The notes beneath the pieces were generated by a model. That model saw only the letters and a list, made by a program, of their open reading frames with translations. It did no database searches and was not told the origin of the DNA. A DNA stretch of 13,175 nt from Pseudorhodobacter antarcticus. GTDB lineage: Bacteria > Pseudomonadota > Alphaproteobacteria > Rhodobacterales > Rhodobacteraceae. Below, piece by piece: positions 1 through 7,450 of the stretch; position 1 is the first letter of the stretch; each line of letters opens with the position of its first letter. The translations under genes and the position numbers were made by a program. The stretch covers positions 1 to 13,175 of the forward strand of contig CAMDHB010000056.1 in the NCBI GenBank assembly GCA_945897655.1, given 5' to 3'.

Positions 1-1075
1 ACCCGGCCCGGTGCGCCATATCGACGGCAGCCAGCGTCTCGGTCAACGTGCCGATCTGGTTGACCTTGACCAACATTGAATTGGCGCAACCGCCCTTGAT
101 GCCCATGTTCAACCGCTTGGGGTTTGTCACGAACAGATCGTCGCCGACCAACTGGATCTTCTTGCCCAAGGTGTCGGTCAGCAGCTTCCAGCCCGCCCAG
201 TCATCCTCCGAACAGCCGTCCTCGATGCTGATGATCGGATAATCCCGCGCCAGACCGGCCAGAAAGTCGACATTCTCTTCGATGCTCAGGCTCTTGCCCT
301 CGCCCTTCATCTCATACCGGCCACCCTTGAAATACTCGGTCGCGGCGCAATCCAAGGCCAGACAGATGTCATCACCCGGCTTGTAACCCGCCTTCTCGAT
401 GCTCTTCAGGATGAAATCCAGCGCATCGCGGGCAGACGACAGGTTCGGCGCAAAGCCGCCTTCGTCGCCAATCCCCGTGTTGTGCCCGGCGTTTTGCAAT
501 TCCTTCTTCAGCGTGTGGAACACCTCCGACCCCATCCGCACAGCCTCGCGGATGTTGGCAGCGCCCACCGGCATGATCATGAATTCCTGAATGTCGATCG
601 GGTTGTCGGCATGCTCGCCGCCGTTGATGATGTTCATCATCGGTACCGGCAGGATGCGTGCCGACGTGCCACCAACATAGCGGTACAGGGGCTGTTCGGT
701 ATGTTCCGCCGCCGCCTTGGCCACGGCAAGCGAGATGCCCAAGATCGCATTCGCCCCCAGACGCCCCTTGTTCGGCGTGCCATCCAACTCGATCATGGTG
801 CGGTCAATGCCAACCTGTTCGGTCGCGTCAAAGCCGACAATCGCCTCGGCCAACTCGCCATTCACGGCCGCCACAGCCTCCAGCACGCCCTTGCCCTTGT
901 AGCGCGCCTTGTCACCGTCGCGCCGCTCCACCGCTACATGCGCGCCGGTGGAGGCACCCGAGGGCACAGCCGCCCGGCCCATTGCACCGCTTTCCAGCGT
1001 AACATCCACCTCGACGGTGGGGTTGCCACGGCTGTCCAGAATCTCGCGGGCGTGAATGTCGATGATCGTGCTCAT
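1..1075 (-). CDS. eno: Enolase (phosphopyruvate hydratase), C-terminus outside window
   Basis: Enolase interconverts 2-phosphoglycerate and phosphoenolpyruvate in the cytoplasm, in glycolysis and gluconeogenesis, and needs Mg2+. The frame from the ATG at 1075 opens MSTIIDIHAREILDSRGNPT and gives 358 of the usual 420-odd residues before the left edge. Visible landmarks are the mobile loop SGASTGAH at 39-46, QEF with Glu164, the catalytic acid Glu205 in GDEGGFAP, metal ligands Asp242 (LDC), Glu285 (SIEDG) and Asp312 (GDDLF), and the catalytic base Lys337 (LVKVNQIG). These match E. coli E167, E208, D245, E289, D316 and K341. The His of the SHRSGET motif lies outside the window. AGGAG sits 5 nt before the ATG. 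The DMT permease gene ends 34 bp upstream in the same direction, so cotranscription is possible. One oddity is Val47 in the loop where the family normally has Glu (AHEAVE). Confidence 0.97.
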   Translation of the reverse strand, partial: MSTIIDIHAREILDSRGNPTVEVDVTLESGAMGRAAVPSGASTGAHVAVERRDGDKARYKGKGVLEAVAAVNGELAEAIVGFDATEQVGIDRTMIELDGTPNKGRLGANAILGISLAVAKAAAEHTEQPLYRYVGGTSARILPVPMMNIINGGEHADNPIDIQEFMIMPVGAANIREAVRMGSEVFHTLKKELQNAGHNTGIGDEGGFAPNLSSARDALDFILKSIEKAGYKPGDDICLALDCAATEYFKGGRYEMKGEGKSLSIEENVDFLAGLARDYPIISIEDGCSEDDWAGWKLLTDTLGKKIQLVGDDLFVTNPKRLNMGIKGGCANSMLVKVNQIGTLTETLAAVDMAHRAG

Positions 1076-1109
1076 GGGAACTCCTGATTGCGCTAACGGT
1101 TGGCGCTGT

Positions 1110-2003
1110 TTACCCCGCAGCTGCGGGCATGGAAAGGGCGCGCTTGCGGGCGCGTTCACGGGCGAAGGAATAAAGGCCCGACCCGATGATAAGGGCGGCC
1201 CCTGACAAGGTGATGACATCGGCAGGCTCGCCAAAGACCACCCAGCCAATCGCAATCGCAAATACCAGTCGGGTATAGCGGAACGGGGCCACCACCGATA
1301 CCTCGCCCGCGCGCGAGGCGGCAGTGATCGCCCAGTACCCCACGACACCAAAGGCGACCATGCCGAACAGATGCAGGCTTTGCACGCCATCCGGCACCAC
1401 CACCCCACCACTGACGGCCATCATCGCACCCCCCAGAAAGATCAGCGGCACAAGTCCCCAGGACGAGATCTGGGCATCGCTGTAAACCGGAGGGATAAAC
1501 CGCGTCGCCAGATCACGCACGGCCAAGCCAACGACGGTTGTCAAAACCCAAAGGGCCGCCGGTTCAAACCCGTCCAACCCGGGCCGGACGATCAGCAACA
1601 CCCCCGCCATACCTACCGCAATCGCCGTCCAGCGCCGCCAGCCAACCTTTTCCCCCAGAAACAAAGCCGACCCCAGCGTCACGACCAGCGGCATTGCCTG
1701 CAAAACCGCCGACACCGTCGGCATCGGGATCGACCCCAGTGCTGCGACATAGGCCAGCGACCCCACCATCTCGCCCCCTCCGCGGATCAGCACAGCCGGA
1801 TGCCAGGCACCGCTGACAAACACGCTTTGTCCCCGAGCCCGGGCTATGGCGGCAAAGACCGGAACGCCAAACAGGCCCGAGATGAAGATGATCTGACCCG
1901 CGGGCATCCCGGCCGCGGCAAACTTGATGAACATATCCTCGACAGCGAAAAACGCCATCGCCGTGATCATCAGAAGAATGCCGCGCAAGTTAGCGTTTTG
2001 CAT
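1110..2003 (-). CDS. EamA/DMT-family permease (substrate unknown)
   Basis: This is a 297-residue, very hydrophobic inner-membrane protein. It shows about ten membrane-spanning stretches arranged as two EamA-like halves (about residues 5-140 and 150-285). The second half ends with a short basic cytoplasmic tail rich in Arg (RERARKRA). Length and layout fit the drug/metabolite transporter superfamily, whose members move amino acids, nucleotides, S-adenosylmethionine and other small metabolites. Nothing in the sequence fixes the substrate. The start was chosen at the ATG at 2003; a TTG directly before it (2006) could add one residue. CGGAAAAA lies just upstream as a weak ribosome-binding site. 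The gene is divergent from a second EamA permease at 2274 and lies immediately upstream of eno. The two permeases differ clearly in sequence, so they are not a recent tandem duplication. The family is secure, the function is not. Confidence 0.9.
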   Translation of the reverse strand: MQNANLRGILLMITAMAFFAVEDMFIKFAAAGMPAGQIIFISGLFGVPVFAAIARARGQSVFVSGAWHPAVLIRGGGEMVGSLAYVAALGSIPMPTVSAVLQAMPLVVTLGSALFLGEKVGWRRWTAIAVGMAGVLLIVRPGLDGFEPAALWVLTTVVGLAVRDLATRFIPPVYSDAQISSWGLVPLIFLGGAMMAVSGGVVVPDGVQSLHLFGMVAFGVVGYWAITAASRAGEVSVVAPFRYTRLVFAIAIGWVVFGEPADVITLSGAALIIGSGLYSFARERARKRALSMPAAAG

Positions 2004-2146
2004 CAATTTTTCCGCGTCGATCCGTCAAGAGTTTCAGGCCTGCACCAGAAGCGGTAAAGGCCAAGACGTGCCACGATCCGCACGTGCTGGTTCCTATCGG
2101 TCATCAAAAGACCGCGAACCGCGCAGCGTGCGATGATGTCCGCCAT
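2003..2146 (-). CDS. Doubtful small ORF (47 aa) overlapping the permease start
   Basis: This reading frame starts at an ATG at 2146 (MADIIARC) and stops in a TGA whose last base is the first base of the permease ATG (TTGATG). That is the arrangement seen in translationally coupled genes. The product is small and basic, with an aromatic patch LGLYRFWCRP near the C-terminus. No signal peptide, membrane segment or known motif is evident. About two thirds of its codons end in G or C, lower than the surrounding genes but not random. The frame can extend upstream to a TTG at 2236, or start at an inner ATG at 2104. I do not recognise it. It may be a leader peptide for the permease gene, or chance open frame in high-GC DNA. 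Confidence 0.3.
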   Translation of the reverse strand: MADIIARCAVRGLLMTDRNQHVRIVARLGLYRFWCRPETLDGSTRKN

Positions 2147-2273
2147 TCTGGGCCCCGTCCGGTTGATGTTTTCGGCTTTACGGCAAAGACCGATGTGCTG
2201 CCAGTGAAATCCGGGCGTGGGGTTGACCTTGCCCAAGCCGGCCTAGATGGTGGCCGCGAATTTGGGGGACAAG
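2147..2273. promoter_or_regulatory. Divergent spacer between the two permease genes
   Basis: This spacer should hold the promoters for both divergent permease genes. A possible plus-strand promoter for the gene at 2274 is TTGACC at 2223-2228 with TAGATG at 2244-2249. The spacing is only 15 bp, which is short, so this is weak. GGGGGA just before the ATG at 2274 is a convincing ribosome-binding site. I saw no clear operator palindrome here. Confidence 0.25.
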
Positions 2274-3152
2274 ATGCGCAAGGACAGGTTGGACGGGACG
2301 GGGTTTGCCACCCTGCTTGCGGTGACGCTTCTGCTGGCCTTCAACCAGATCATCGTGAAATACGTCAACCAGGGTATTCAGCCGGTCTTTTTTGCGGGCA
2401 TCCGGTCAGCGCTTGCCGTGGTCTTTGTCGGAATATGGCTGTGGTACCGGGGTCTTATTCCGCGAATCAAACTGGCCGATCTGGCGCCTGGTCTGGTCAT
2501 GGGCGGTCTCTTTGCCATCGAATTCCTGGCCCTGTTTCTGGCCCTTGACCTGACCACGGTCGGGCGGTCGGCCCTGATCATGTACTCCATGCCGGTCTGG
2601 ATGGGCCTCTTGGCGCATTTCTTCCTGCCCGGCGAACGCCTGACGCCGCTCAAGACCGCCGGTCTGGCACTGGCTTTTGCCGGAACCGCCTGGGCAATCC
2701 TGTCCAAGACAACCACCGGCGACCCCAGCCTTTTGGGCGACTTCTGCGCCCTTGTCGCCGCCTGGGGCTGGGCGGGCACCGCTTTTGTCGCCCGCAAGAC
2801 GCGCTTGCGCGAGGCCGGACCCGAGGCGCAACTGTTCTGGATGGTCCTCGTCTCGGCACCCCTGCTGCTTGTGGCCTCCTTGTTCTTCGGACCGCTCTTG
2901 CGCGACATCCAGCCCATCCACTGGGTCTGGGTGGTGTTTCAGGCCGGGGTCGTTGTGGCGGGTGGCTTTGTCACATGGCTGTGGCTTTTGTCGGTCTATC
3001 CCACGTCCACAGTCGCCAGCTTTTCCTTCCTGACCCCGATCTTTGCCATCTTTTTGGGCCACCTGATTTTTGGCGAGTTGTTGTCGCCAAGCCTCATTGG
3101 GGCGTCGGCCCTTGTGTCTGCGGGTATCGTGCTGGTCAACCGCCGGGTGTAA
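2274..3152 (+). CDS. EamA/DMT-family permease (substrate unknown)
   Basis: This is a 292-residue inner-membrane protein with about ten hydrophobic segments in two repeated EamA halves (about residues 8-140 and 150-288). The first helix pair includes FNQIIVKYVNQG, a common shape for the start of DMT exporters. The C-terminus is the usual short tail after the last helix (LVNRRV). The ATG at 2274 is preferred over one at 2247 because GGGGGA lies four bases upstream of it and because the extra nine residues of the longer form look unlike the family. It is divergent from the permease at 1110-2003 and is followed by a strong terminator, so it is probably transcribed alone. Substrate and direction of transport cannot be read from the sequence. 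Confidence 0.9.
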   Translation: MRKDRLDGTGFATLLAVTLLLAFNQIIVKYVNQGIQPVFFAGIRSALAVVFVGIWLWYRGLIPRIKLADLAPGLVMGGLFAIEFLALFLALDLTTVGRSALIMYSMPVWMGLLAHFFLPGERLTPLKTAGLALAFAGTAWAILSKTTTGDPSLLGDFCALVAAWGWAGTAFVARKTRLREAGPEAQLFWMVLVSAPLLLVASLFFGPLLRDIQPIHWVWVVFQAGVVVAGGFVTWLWLLSVYPTSTVASFSFLTPIFAIFLGHLIFGELLSPSLIGASALVSAGIVLVNRRV

Positions 3153-3213
3153 ATCCGGCCCCAGAATCGCCCTATGCACCGGTTACGTCAATTCATGCGA
3201 AATCTTATCCTCA

Positions 3214-3246
3214 GCGGGCAACTGTGCCCGCCCATTATCATTTTTC
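3214..3246 (+). terminator. Rho-independent terminator after the permease gene
   Basis: A perfect 7-bp stem, GCGGGCA/TGCCCGC (3214-3220 with 3225-3231), closes a 4-nt loop ACTG. Ten bases later comes a run of five T (3241-3245), with T-rich bases between. It lies about 60 bp after the permease stop codon and separates that unit from nrdJ. Confidence 0.75.
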
Positions 3247-3317
3247 TACACCGTCCAAGACCCATACACCCTGTATCCACCAAAGCATCCACAGGGCGCT
3301 GCCACAAACCCGAGACG

Positions 3318-3361
3318 CAACAGTTGGACAGGTTTATGACGTCAAGCACAAAATGTTGGGG
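3318..3361 (+). promoter_or_regulatory. Candidate NrdR box (with a degenerate partner) upstream of nrdJ
   Basis: The 16-bp site at 3346-3361 has core CAAAATGTTG. This fits every strongly conserved position of the published NrdR-box core (C-w-A-t-A-T-a-T-w-G, from memory), apart from the variable third and seventh bases and the outer flanks. About 31 bp upstream, centre to centre, is the perfect palindrome CAACAGTTG (3318-3326), one base shorter than a standard core. NrdR boxes usually occur in pairs about three helical turns apart. A possible promoter overlaps: TTGGAC (3325-3330) and CAAAAT (3349-3354), 18 bp apart. NrdR is a repressor of ribonucleotide reductase genes, so the position makes sense. 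The site is about 235 bp before the nrdJ ATG, which would give a long leader. Confidence 0.4.
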
Positions 3362-3593
3362 GTAAGCCAAAGAAAGTGGTTGATGACTGCCCCCGATTGC
3401 GGCAGTTTGCCCAAGTCGAAGGCGCGCCGCGGGATACGGCCCAGCCCGACAAGGACACCTACCCAAACAGGCCCGCAAGGGGACCCGATGAGTCTCAAGA
3501 CCTCGGGCACTGTAGGGTGTGGCCTTTGGTTACAGGATCGGCCACGCACAGGGCGACACAGCCTTGGCACCACAACGGAGACACGGGGCGCAC
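3362..3593 (+). other. Long untranslated leader or spacer before nrdJ
   Basis: About 230 bp lie between the candidate NrdR/promoter region and the nrdJ start. I checked them for a cobalamin riboswitch, which would be natural before a B12-dependent enzyme. There is a CTGCCCCCG stretch at about 3388 and GGCACTG at about 3507, both reminiscent of riboswitch core words. The ordered set of conserved elements is not there. A short frame from the ATG at 3488, with GGGGA before it, runs into nrdJ out of frame and is probably meaningless. I see no other gene. Confidence 0.4.
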
Positions 3594-6500
3594 ATGAAGA
3601 TCGAGCGGAAGTTCACGGCAGCAGACACAGGTGCTTATGGCACCATCCAGTTCAACCTGACCACATCCGAAATCCGTGGTCCCGATGGCAAGATCGTGTT
3701 CCGCAACGAAGCGGTCGAGGTTCCCGAGGGTTGGTCGCAGGTCGCGGCCGATGTGCTTGCCCAGAAATACTTCCGCCGTGCGGGCGTCCCTGCGCGCTTG
3801 CGCAGGATCAAGGAACAGGGCGTGCCCAATTTCCTGTGGCGTTCGGCCCCCGATGACGAGGCGCTTGCCAACCTGCCCGAGGGCGAACGTTTTGGCGGTG
3901 AAACCTCGTCCAAACAGGTGTTCGACCGCCTGGCCGGGGCCTGGACCTATTGGGGCTGGAAGGGTGGCTATTTCACGACCGAAAACGACGCCAAGGCCTA
4001 TTTCGACGAAATGCGCTTCATGCTGGCCCGTCAGATGGCAGCCCCCAATTCGCCCCAGTGGTTCAACACCGGTCTGCACTGGGCTTACGGCATCGACGGC
4101 CCGTCGCAGGGCCACTTCTATGTCGACCACAAGACCGGCGTTCTGACCAAATCGACCAGCGCTTACGAACACCCGCAACCGCACGCCTGCTTCATCCAGT
4201 CGGTCAAGGATGATCTGGTCGGCGACGGCGGCATCATGGACCTGTGGGTGCGCGAGGCGCGCCTGTTCAAATACGGTTCCGGCACCGGCACGAACTTTTC
4301 CTCGCTGCGGGGTGAGGGCGAAAAGCTGTCGGGCGGCGGCAAATCGTCGGGCCTTATGGGGTTTCTGAAAATCGGTGACCGTTCGGCTGGCGCCATCAAA
4401 TCGGGCGGCACCACCCGGCGCGCCGCCAAAATGGTGATCTGCGACATGGATCACCCCGATATCGAAGAGTTCATCAACTGGAAGGTGATCGAGGAGCAAA
4501 AGGTTGCCTCGCTCGTCGCCGGTTCCAAGGCCCATGAAGCGCGCCTGAACGACATCTTCGCCGCGATCAAAACCTGGGACGGTTCCGCCGCCGATTCGGT
4601 TGACCCGGTCAAGAACCCGGCGCTGAAGGCCGCGATCAAGGCCGCCAAGAAGGCGATGATCCCCGACACCTACACCTTCCGCATCCTGCAATACGCGGCT
4701 CAGGGCTTCACCTCGATCGAATTCCCGACCTATGATACTGATTGGGATAGTGAGGCCTACGCCACCGTCTCTGGTCAAAATTCCAACAACTCGGTCCGAG
4801 TGACCGACGCCTTCCTGCAGGCCGTCAAGGACGACGCCCCGTGGGAGTTGATCCGCCGCACCGATGGCAAAACCGCCCGCACCGTTTCGGCACGCGAGCT
4901 TTGGGACCAGATCGGCCATGCCGCCTGGGCCTGCGCCGACCCCGGCATCCAGTTCCATGATACCGTCAACGCTTGGCACACCTGCCCCGAAGATGGCGCG
5001 ATCCGTGGGTCAAACCCTTGCTCGGAATACATGTTCCTGGACGACACCGCCTGCAACTTGGCGTCTATGAACCTGCTGACGTTCTTCAAGGGCGATAAGT
5101 TCGACGCCGACGCCTATATGCACGCCTCGCGGTTGTGGACCATCACCCTCGAAATCTCGGTGATGATGGCGCAGTTCCCGTCCCGCGAAATCGCGCAACT
5201 GTCCTACGACTTCCGCACGCTGGGCCTGGGCTATGCCAACATCGGCGGCCTCTTGATGAACATGGGCCTTGGCTATGACAGCCGTCAGGGCCGCGCCCTC
5301 TGCGGTGCCCTGACGGCCCTGATGACCGGCGTTGCCTATGCCACTTCGGCCGAGATGGCCCGCGAATTGGGTGCCTTCCCCGGCCATTCCCGCAATGCCG
5401 CTCATATGCTGCGCGTGATCCGCAACCACCGCAACGCGGCTTACGGCAAAAAGACCGGCTACGAAGACCTCAACGTGGCCCCCGTGCCGCTGGACCACGC
5501 CGGTTGCCCTGACCAGACGCTGGTCGAACTGGCCAAGATGGCCTGGGATGAGGCGCTGACGCTGGGTCAGGCCCACGGGTTCCGCAACGCCCAAACCACC
5601 GTGATCGCCCCCACCGGCACCATCGGTCTGGTGATGGACTGCGACACGACTGGCATCGAACCCGACTTCGCTCTGGTCAAGTTCAAGAAGCTTGCCGGTG
5701 GTGGCTACTTCAAGATCATCAACCAATCGGTTCCGGCAGCCTTGGAAAAGCTGGGCTATTCCTCGTCCCAAGTGGCCGAGATCATTGCCTATGCCGTCGG
5801 CCACGGCTCCATGGGCAACTGCCCTGGCATCAACACCACCTCGCTGATCGGCCACGGCTTTGGCCCGCGCGAATTGGAAAAGCTGGAAGCGGCCCTCCCC
5901 TCGGCCTTTGACATCCGCTTTGTGTTCAACCAGTGGACCCTTGGTCCCGACTTCTGCACCAAGACCCTTGGCATCCCGGCGGACAAACTGTCTGACCCGA
6001 CCTTCGACCTGCTGCAACACCTTGGCTTCACCAAGGCGCAGGTCCAGACCGCCAACGACCACATCGTCGGCACTATGACCCTGGAAGGCGCGCCCTGGCT
6101 GAAAAAGGAACACTATTCGGTCTTTGACTGCGCAAACCCCTGCGGCAAGATCGGCAAGCGCTTCTTGTCCGTCGAAAGCCATATCCACATGATGGCGGCT
6201 GCCCAATCCTTCATCTCGGGCGCGATTTCCAAAACCATCAACATGCCCAACAACGCGACCATCCTGGACGCGTTGGCAGCCTACGAACTGTCGTGGTCCC
6301 TTGGGATCAAGGCCAACGCGCTCTACCGCGACGGCTCGAAACTCAGCCAACCCCTCGCCTCCGCCCTCGTCGCCGATGATGACGAGGCCGAGGAGATCCT
6401 GGCCCACGGTTCGGCCCCCGAAAAGGCCACCATGCTGGCCGAAAAGATCGTGGAAAAGATCATTATCAAAGAGGTGATCCGCACCAACCGCGAAAAGCTG

Positions 6501-7316
6501 CCCGAACGCCGCAAGGGCTATACCCAAAAGGCCATCGTCGGCGGGCACAAGGTGTACCTGCGCACCGGCGAATATGTGGATGGCCGCCTGGGCGAGATCT
6601 TCATCGACATGCACAAAGAGGGCGCAGGCTTCCGCGCCATGATGAACAACTTCGCCATCGCCATCTCGGTGGGCCTGCAATACGGCGTGCCGCTGGACGA
6701 ATATGTCGAAGCCTTCACCTTCACCCGCTTTGAACCCGCTGGCATGGTCCAAGGCAACGACAGCGTGAAGAACGCCACCTCTATCCTCGACTACATCTTC
6801 CGCGAACTGGCCATCTCCTACCTCGACCGCACCGACCTTGCCCATGTCAAACCCACCGGCGCATCGTTTGACGATCTGGGCCGGGGCGAGGAAGAGGGCA
6901 AGCGCAACATCTCCGAAGTCTCCGACGCCGCCGCAACCCGCGGTCTCGAAGTGCTGAAGCAGATCTCCTCCACCGGCTATCTGCGCAAGCGCGTGCCGCA
7001 GGAACTGGTGGTGCTGCAAGGCGGCATGGGCGGCGTGCAGGGATTGGGCGGCGCAGGTGATCCCATGTCGAACCTGAACATGCTGGTCCCCGAAACCGCC
7101 CGCGCGGCCATGGGCGGCGGTTCGGTCGTCTCGGCCACCACCTATGCCAGCGGCACTGCACTCGGGTCGGGCACCGTCGGCATGGACAAACGGGTCAAGG
7201 CCAAGCTGCAAGGCTACGAAGGCGATCCGTGCGGCGAATGCGGCAACTACACCCTCGTCCGCAATGGCACCTGCATGAAATGCAACACTTGCGGTGGGAC
7301 GAGCGGCTGTAGCTGA
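3594..7316 (+). CDS. nrdJ: Vitamin B12-dependent (class II) ribonucleoside-diphosphate reductase
   Basis: NrdJ reduces ribonucleotides to deoxyribonucleotides using a thiyl radical made with adenosylcobalamin, so it works with or without oxygen. The 1240-residue product has the long form common in Rhodobacterales, with no N-terminal ATP cone. Catalytic residues are all visible: Cys199 (HAC) and Cys487 (TACN) as the redox pair, radical Cys476 between Asn474 and Glu478 in NPCSE, and the phosphate-binding loop PTGT at 673-676. The 11-residue gap from Cys476 to Cys487 equals that in T. maritima NrdJ. The C-terminus (from Cys1213) carries CGEC, CMKC, CGG and a final GCS, the cysteine-rich zinc-ribbon and shuttle tail that passes electrons from thioredoxin. 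The ATG at 3594 (MKIERKFT) is the family start; an in-frame GTG at 3519 would add an unlikely tail. GGGG lies 6 nt upstream. It seems to be a single-gene unit ending in a hairpin at 7420-7450. Confidence 0.97.
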   Translation: MKIERKFTAADTGAYGTIQFNLTTSEIRGPDGKIVFRNEAVEVPEGWSQVAADVLAQKYFRRAGVPARLRRIKEQGVPNFLWRSAPDDEALANLPEGERFGGETSSKQVFDRLAGAWTYWGWKGGYFTTENDAKAYFDEMRFMLARQMAAPNSPQWFNTGLHWAYGIDGPSQGHFYVDHKTGVLTKSTSAYEHPQPHACFIQSVKDDLVGDGGIMDLWVREARLFKYGSGTGTNFSSLRGEGEKLSGGGKSSGLMGFLKIGDRSAGAIKSGGTTRRAAKMVICDMDHPDIEEFINWKVIEEQKVASLVAGSKAHEARLNDIFAAIKTWDGSAADSVDPVKNPALKAAIKAAKKAMIPDTYTFRILQYAAQGFTSIEFPTYDTDWDSEAYATVSGQNSNNSVRVTDAFLQAVKDDAPWELIRRTDGKTARTVSARELWDQIGHAAWACADPGIQFHDTVNAWHTCPEDGAIRGSNPCSEYMFLDDTACNLASMNLLTFFKGDKFDADAYMHASRLWTITLEISVMMAQFPSREIAQLSYDFRTLGLGYANIGGLLMNMGLGYDSRQGRALCGALTALMTGVAYATSAEMARELGAFPGHSRNAAHMLRVIRNHRNAAYGKKTGYEDLNVAPVPLDHAGCPDQTLVELAKMAWDEALTLGQAHGFRNAQTTVIAPTGTIGLVMDCDTTGIEPDFALVKFKKLAGGGYFKIINQSVPAALEKLGYSSSQVAEIIAYAVGHGSMGNCPGINTTSLIGHGFGPRELEKLEAALPSAFDIRFVFNQWTLGPDFCTKTLGIPADKLSDPTFDLLQHLGFTKAQVQTANDHIVGTMTLEGAPWLKKEHYSVFDCANPCGKIGKRFLSVESHIHMMAAAQSFISGAISKTINMPNNATILDALAAYELSWSLGIKANALYRDGSKLSQPLASALVADDDEAEEILAHGSAPEKATMLAEKIVEKIIIKEVIRTNREKLPERRKGYTQKAIVGGHKVYLRTGEYVDGRLGEIFIDMHKEGAGFRAMMNNFAIAISVGLQYGVPLDEYVEAFTFTRFEPAGMVQGNDSVKNATSILDYIFRELAISYLDRTDLAHVKPTGASFDDLGRGEEEGKRNISEVSDAAATRGLEVLKQISSTGYLRKRVPQELVVLQGGMGGVQGLGGAGDPMSNLNMLVPETARAAMGGGSVVSATTYASGTALGSGTVGMDKRVKAKLQGYEGDPCGECGNYTLVRNGTCMKCNTCGGTSGCS

Positions 7317-7339
7317 AACCAAACAACCCGGTGTAGGTA

Positions 7340-7419
7340 GGGGCAATGATGCTCCCAAATCGGGGCACTATCGTCCCAAGTGGGGGCAAAACGTGTCCCA
7401 ACGCATGAAATGATCCCAA
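7340..7419. repeat. Imperfect tandem repeat, about 21-22 bp unit, 3 full and 1 partial copies
   Basis: GGGGCA occurs at 7340, 7362 and 7383, and TCCCAA at 7353, 7374, 7396 and 7414. This gives three units with a 21-22 bp period plus a fourth half unit. The middle of each unit differs (ATGATGC, CTATCG, AAACGTG). Yet each unit can fold into a small hairpin in which GGGGC(A) pairs with (T)GTCCC or TGC-T-CCC. The array starts 23 bp after the nrdJ stop. It could be a set of protein-binding sites, a row of RNA hairpins, or the multi-repeat end of an old IS21-family element. No transposase is recognisable beside it. Confidence 0.6.
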
Positions 7420-7450
7420 AAGGCCTGCGCAACAGCGACGCGCAGGCCTT
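7420..7450. terminator. Strong hairpin, likely two-way terminator between nrdJ and the minus-strand genes
   Basis: An 11-bp perfect stem (7420-7430 with 7440-7450, sequence AAGGCCTGCGC) closes a 9-nt loop. On the plus strand it is followed by TATTGTT. On the minus strand it is followed by TTTTGGG. The T runs are short, but the stem is very stable and sits between converging genes, where a shared terminator is expected. Confidence 0.65.

Noticed and set aside
482..1087. Plus-strand frame of 201 codons at the left end
   Set aside because: Antisense to the enolase gene, which is certain from its catalytic motifs.
1114..1127. Perfect palindrome CCCGCAGCTGCGGG
   Set aside because: It lies inside the last codons of the permease (Pro-Ala-Ala-Ala-Gly) with no loop and no T run, so it is likely a result of coding for Ala-rich sequence, not a terminator.
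3376..3530. Possible cobalamin riboswitch before nrdJ
   Set aside because: Only isolated words (CTGCCCCCG, GGCACTG) resemble the riboswitch; the ordered conserved core and pairing arms could not be found. A covariance-model scan for the cobalamin riboswitch would settle it: a significant hit would overturn this rejection.
2975..3856. Plus-strand frame of 293 codons bridging the permease end and nrdJ start
   Set aside because: It overlaps two firmly identified genes out of frame and crosses the terminator; no protein motifs.
3495..4979. Long open frame (494 codons) on the minus strand
   Set aside because: It lies wholly or largely antisense to nrdJ and its product shows no known motif. Long antisense frames are common opposite GC-rich coding sequence with strong codon bias.
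5010..7358. Very long open frame (782 codons) on the minus strand
   Set aside because: Antisense to nrdJ. The composition is a low-complexity mirror of NrdJ codons and has no recognisable domain, so it is treated as a shadow.
7340..7419. CRISPR array
   Set aside because: Units are too short and too divergent, there are no uniform repeat and spacer lengths, and no cas genes are present.
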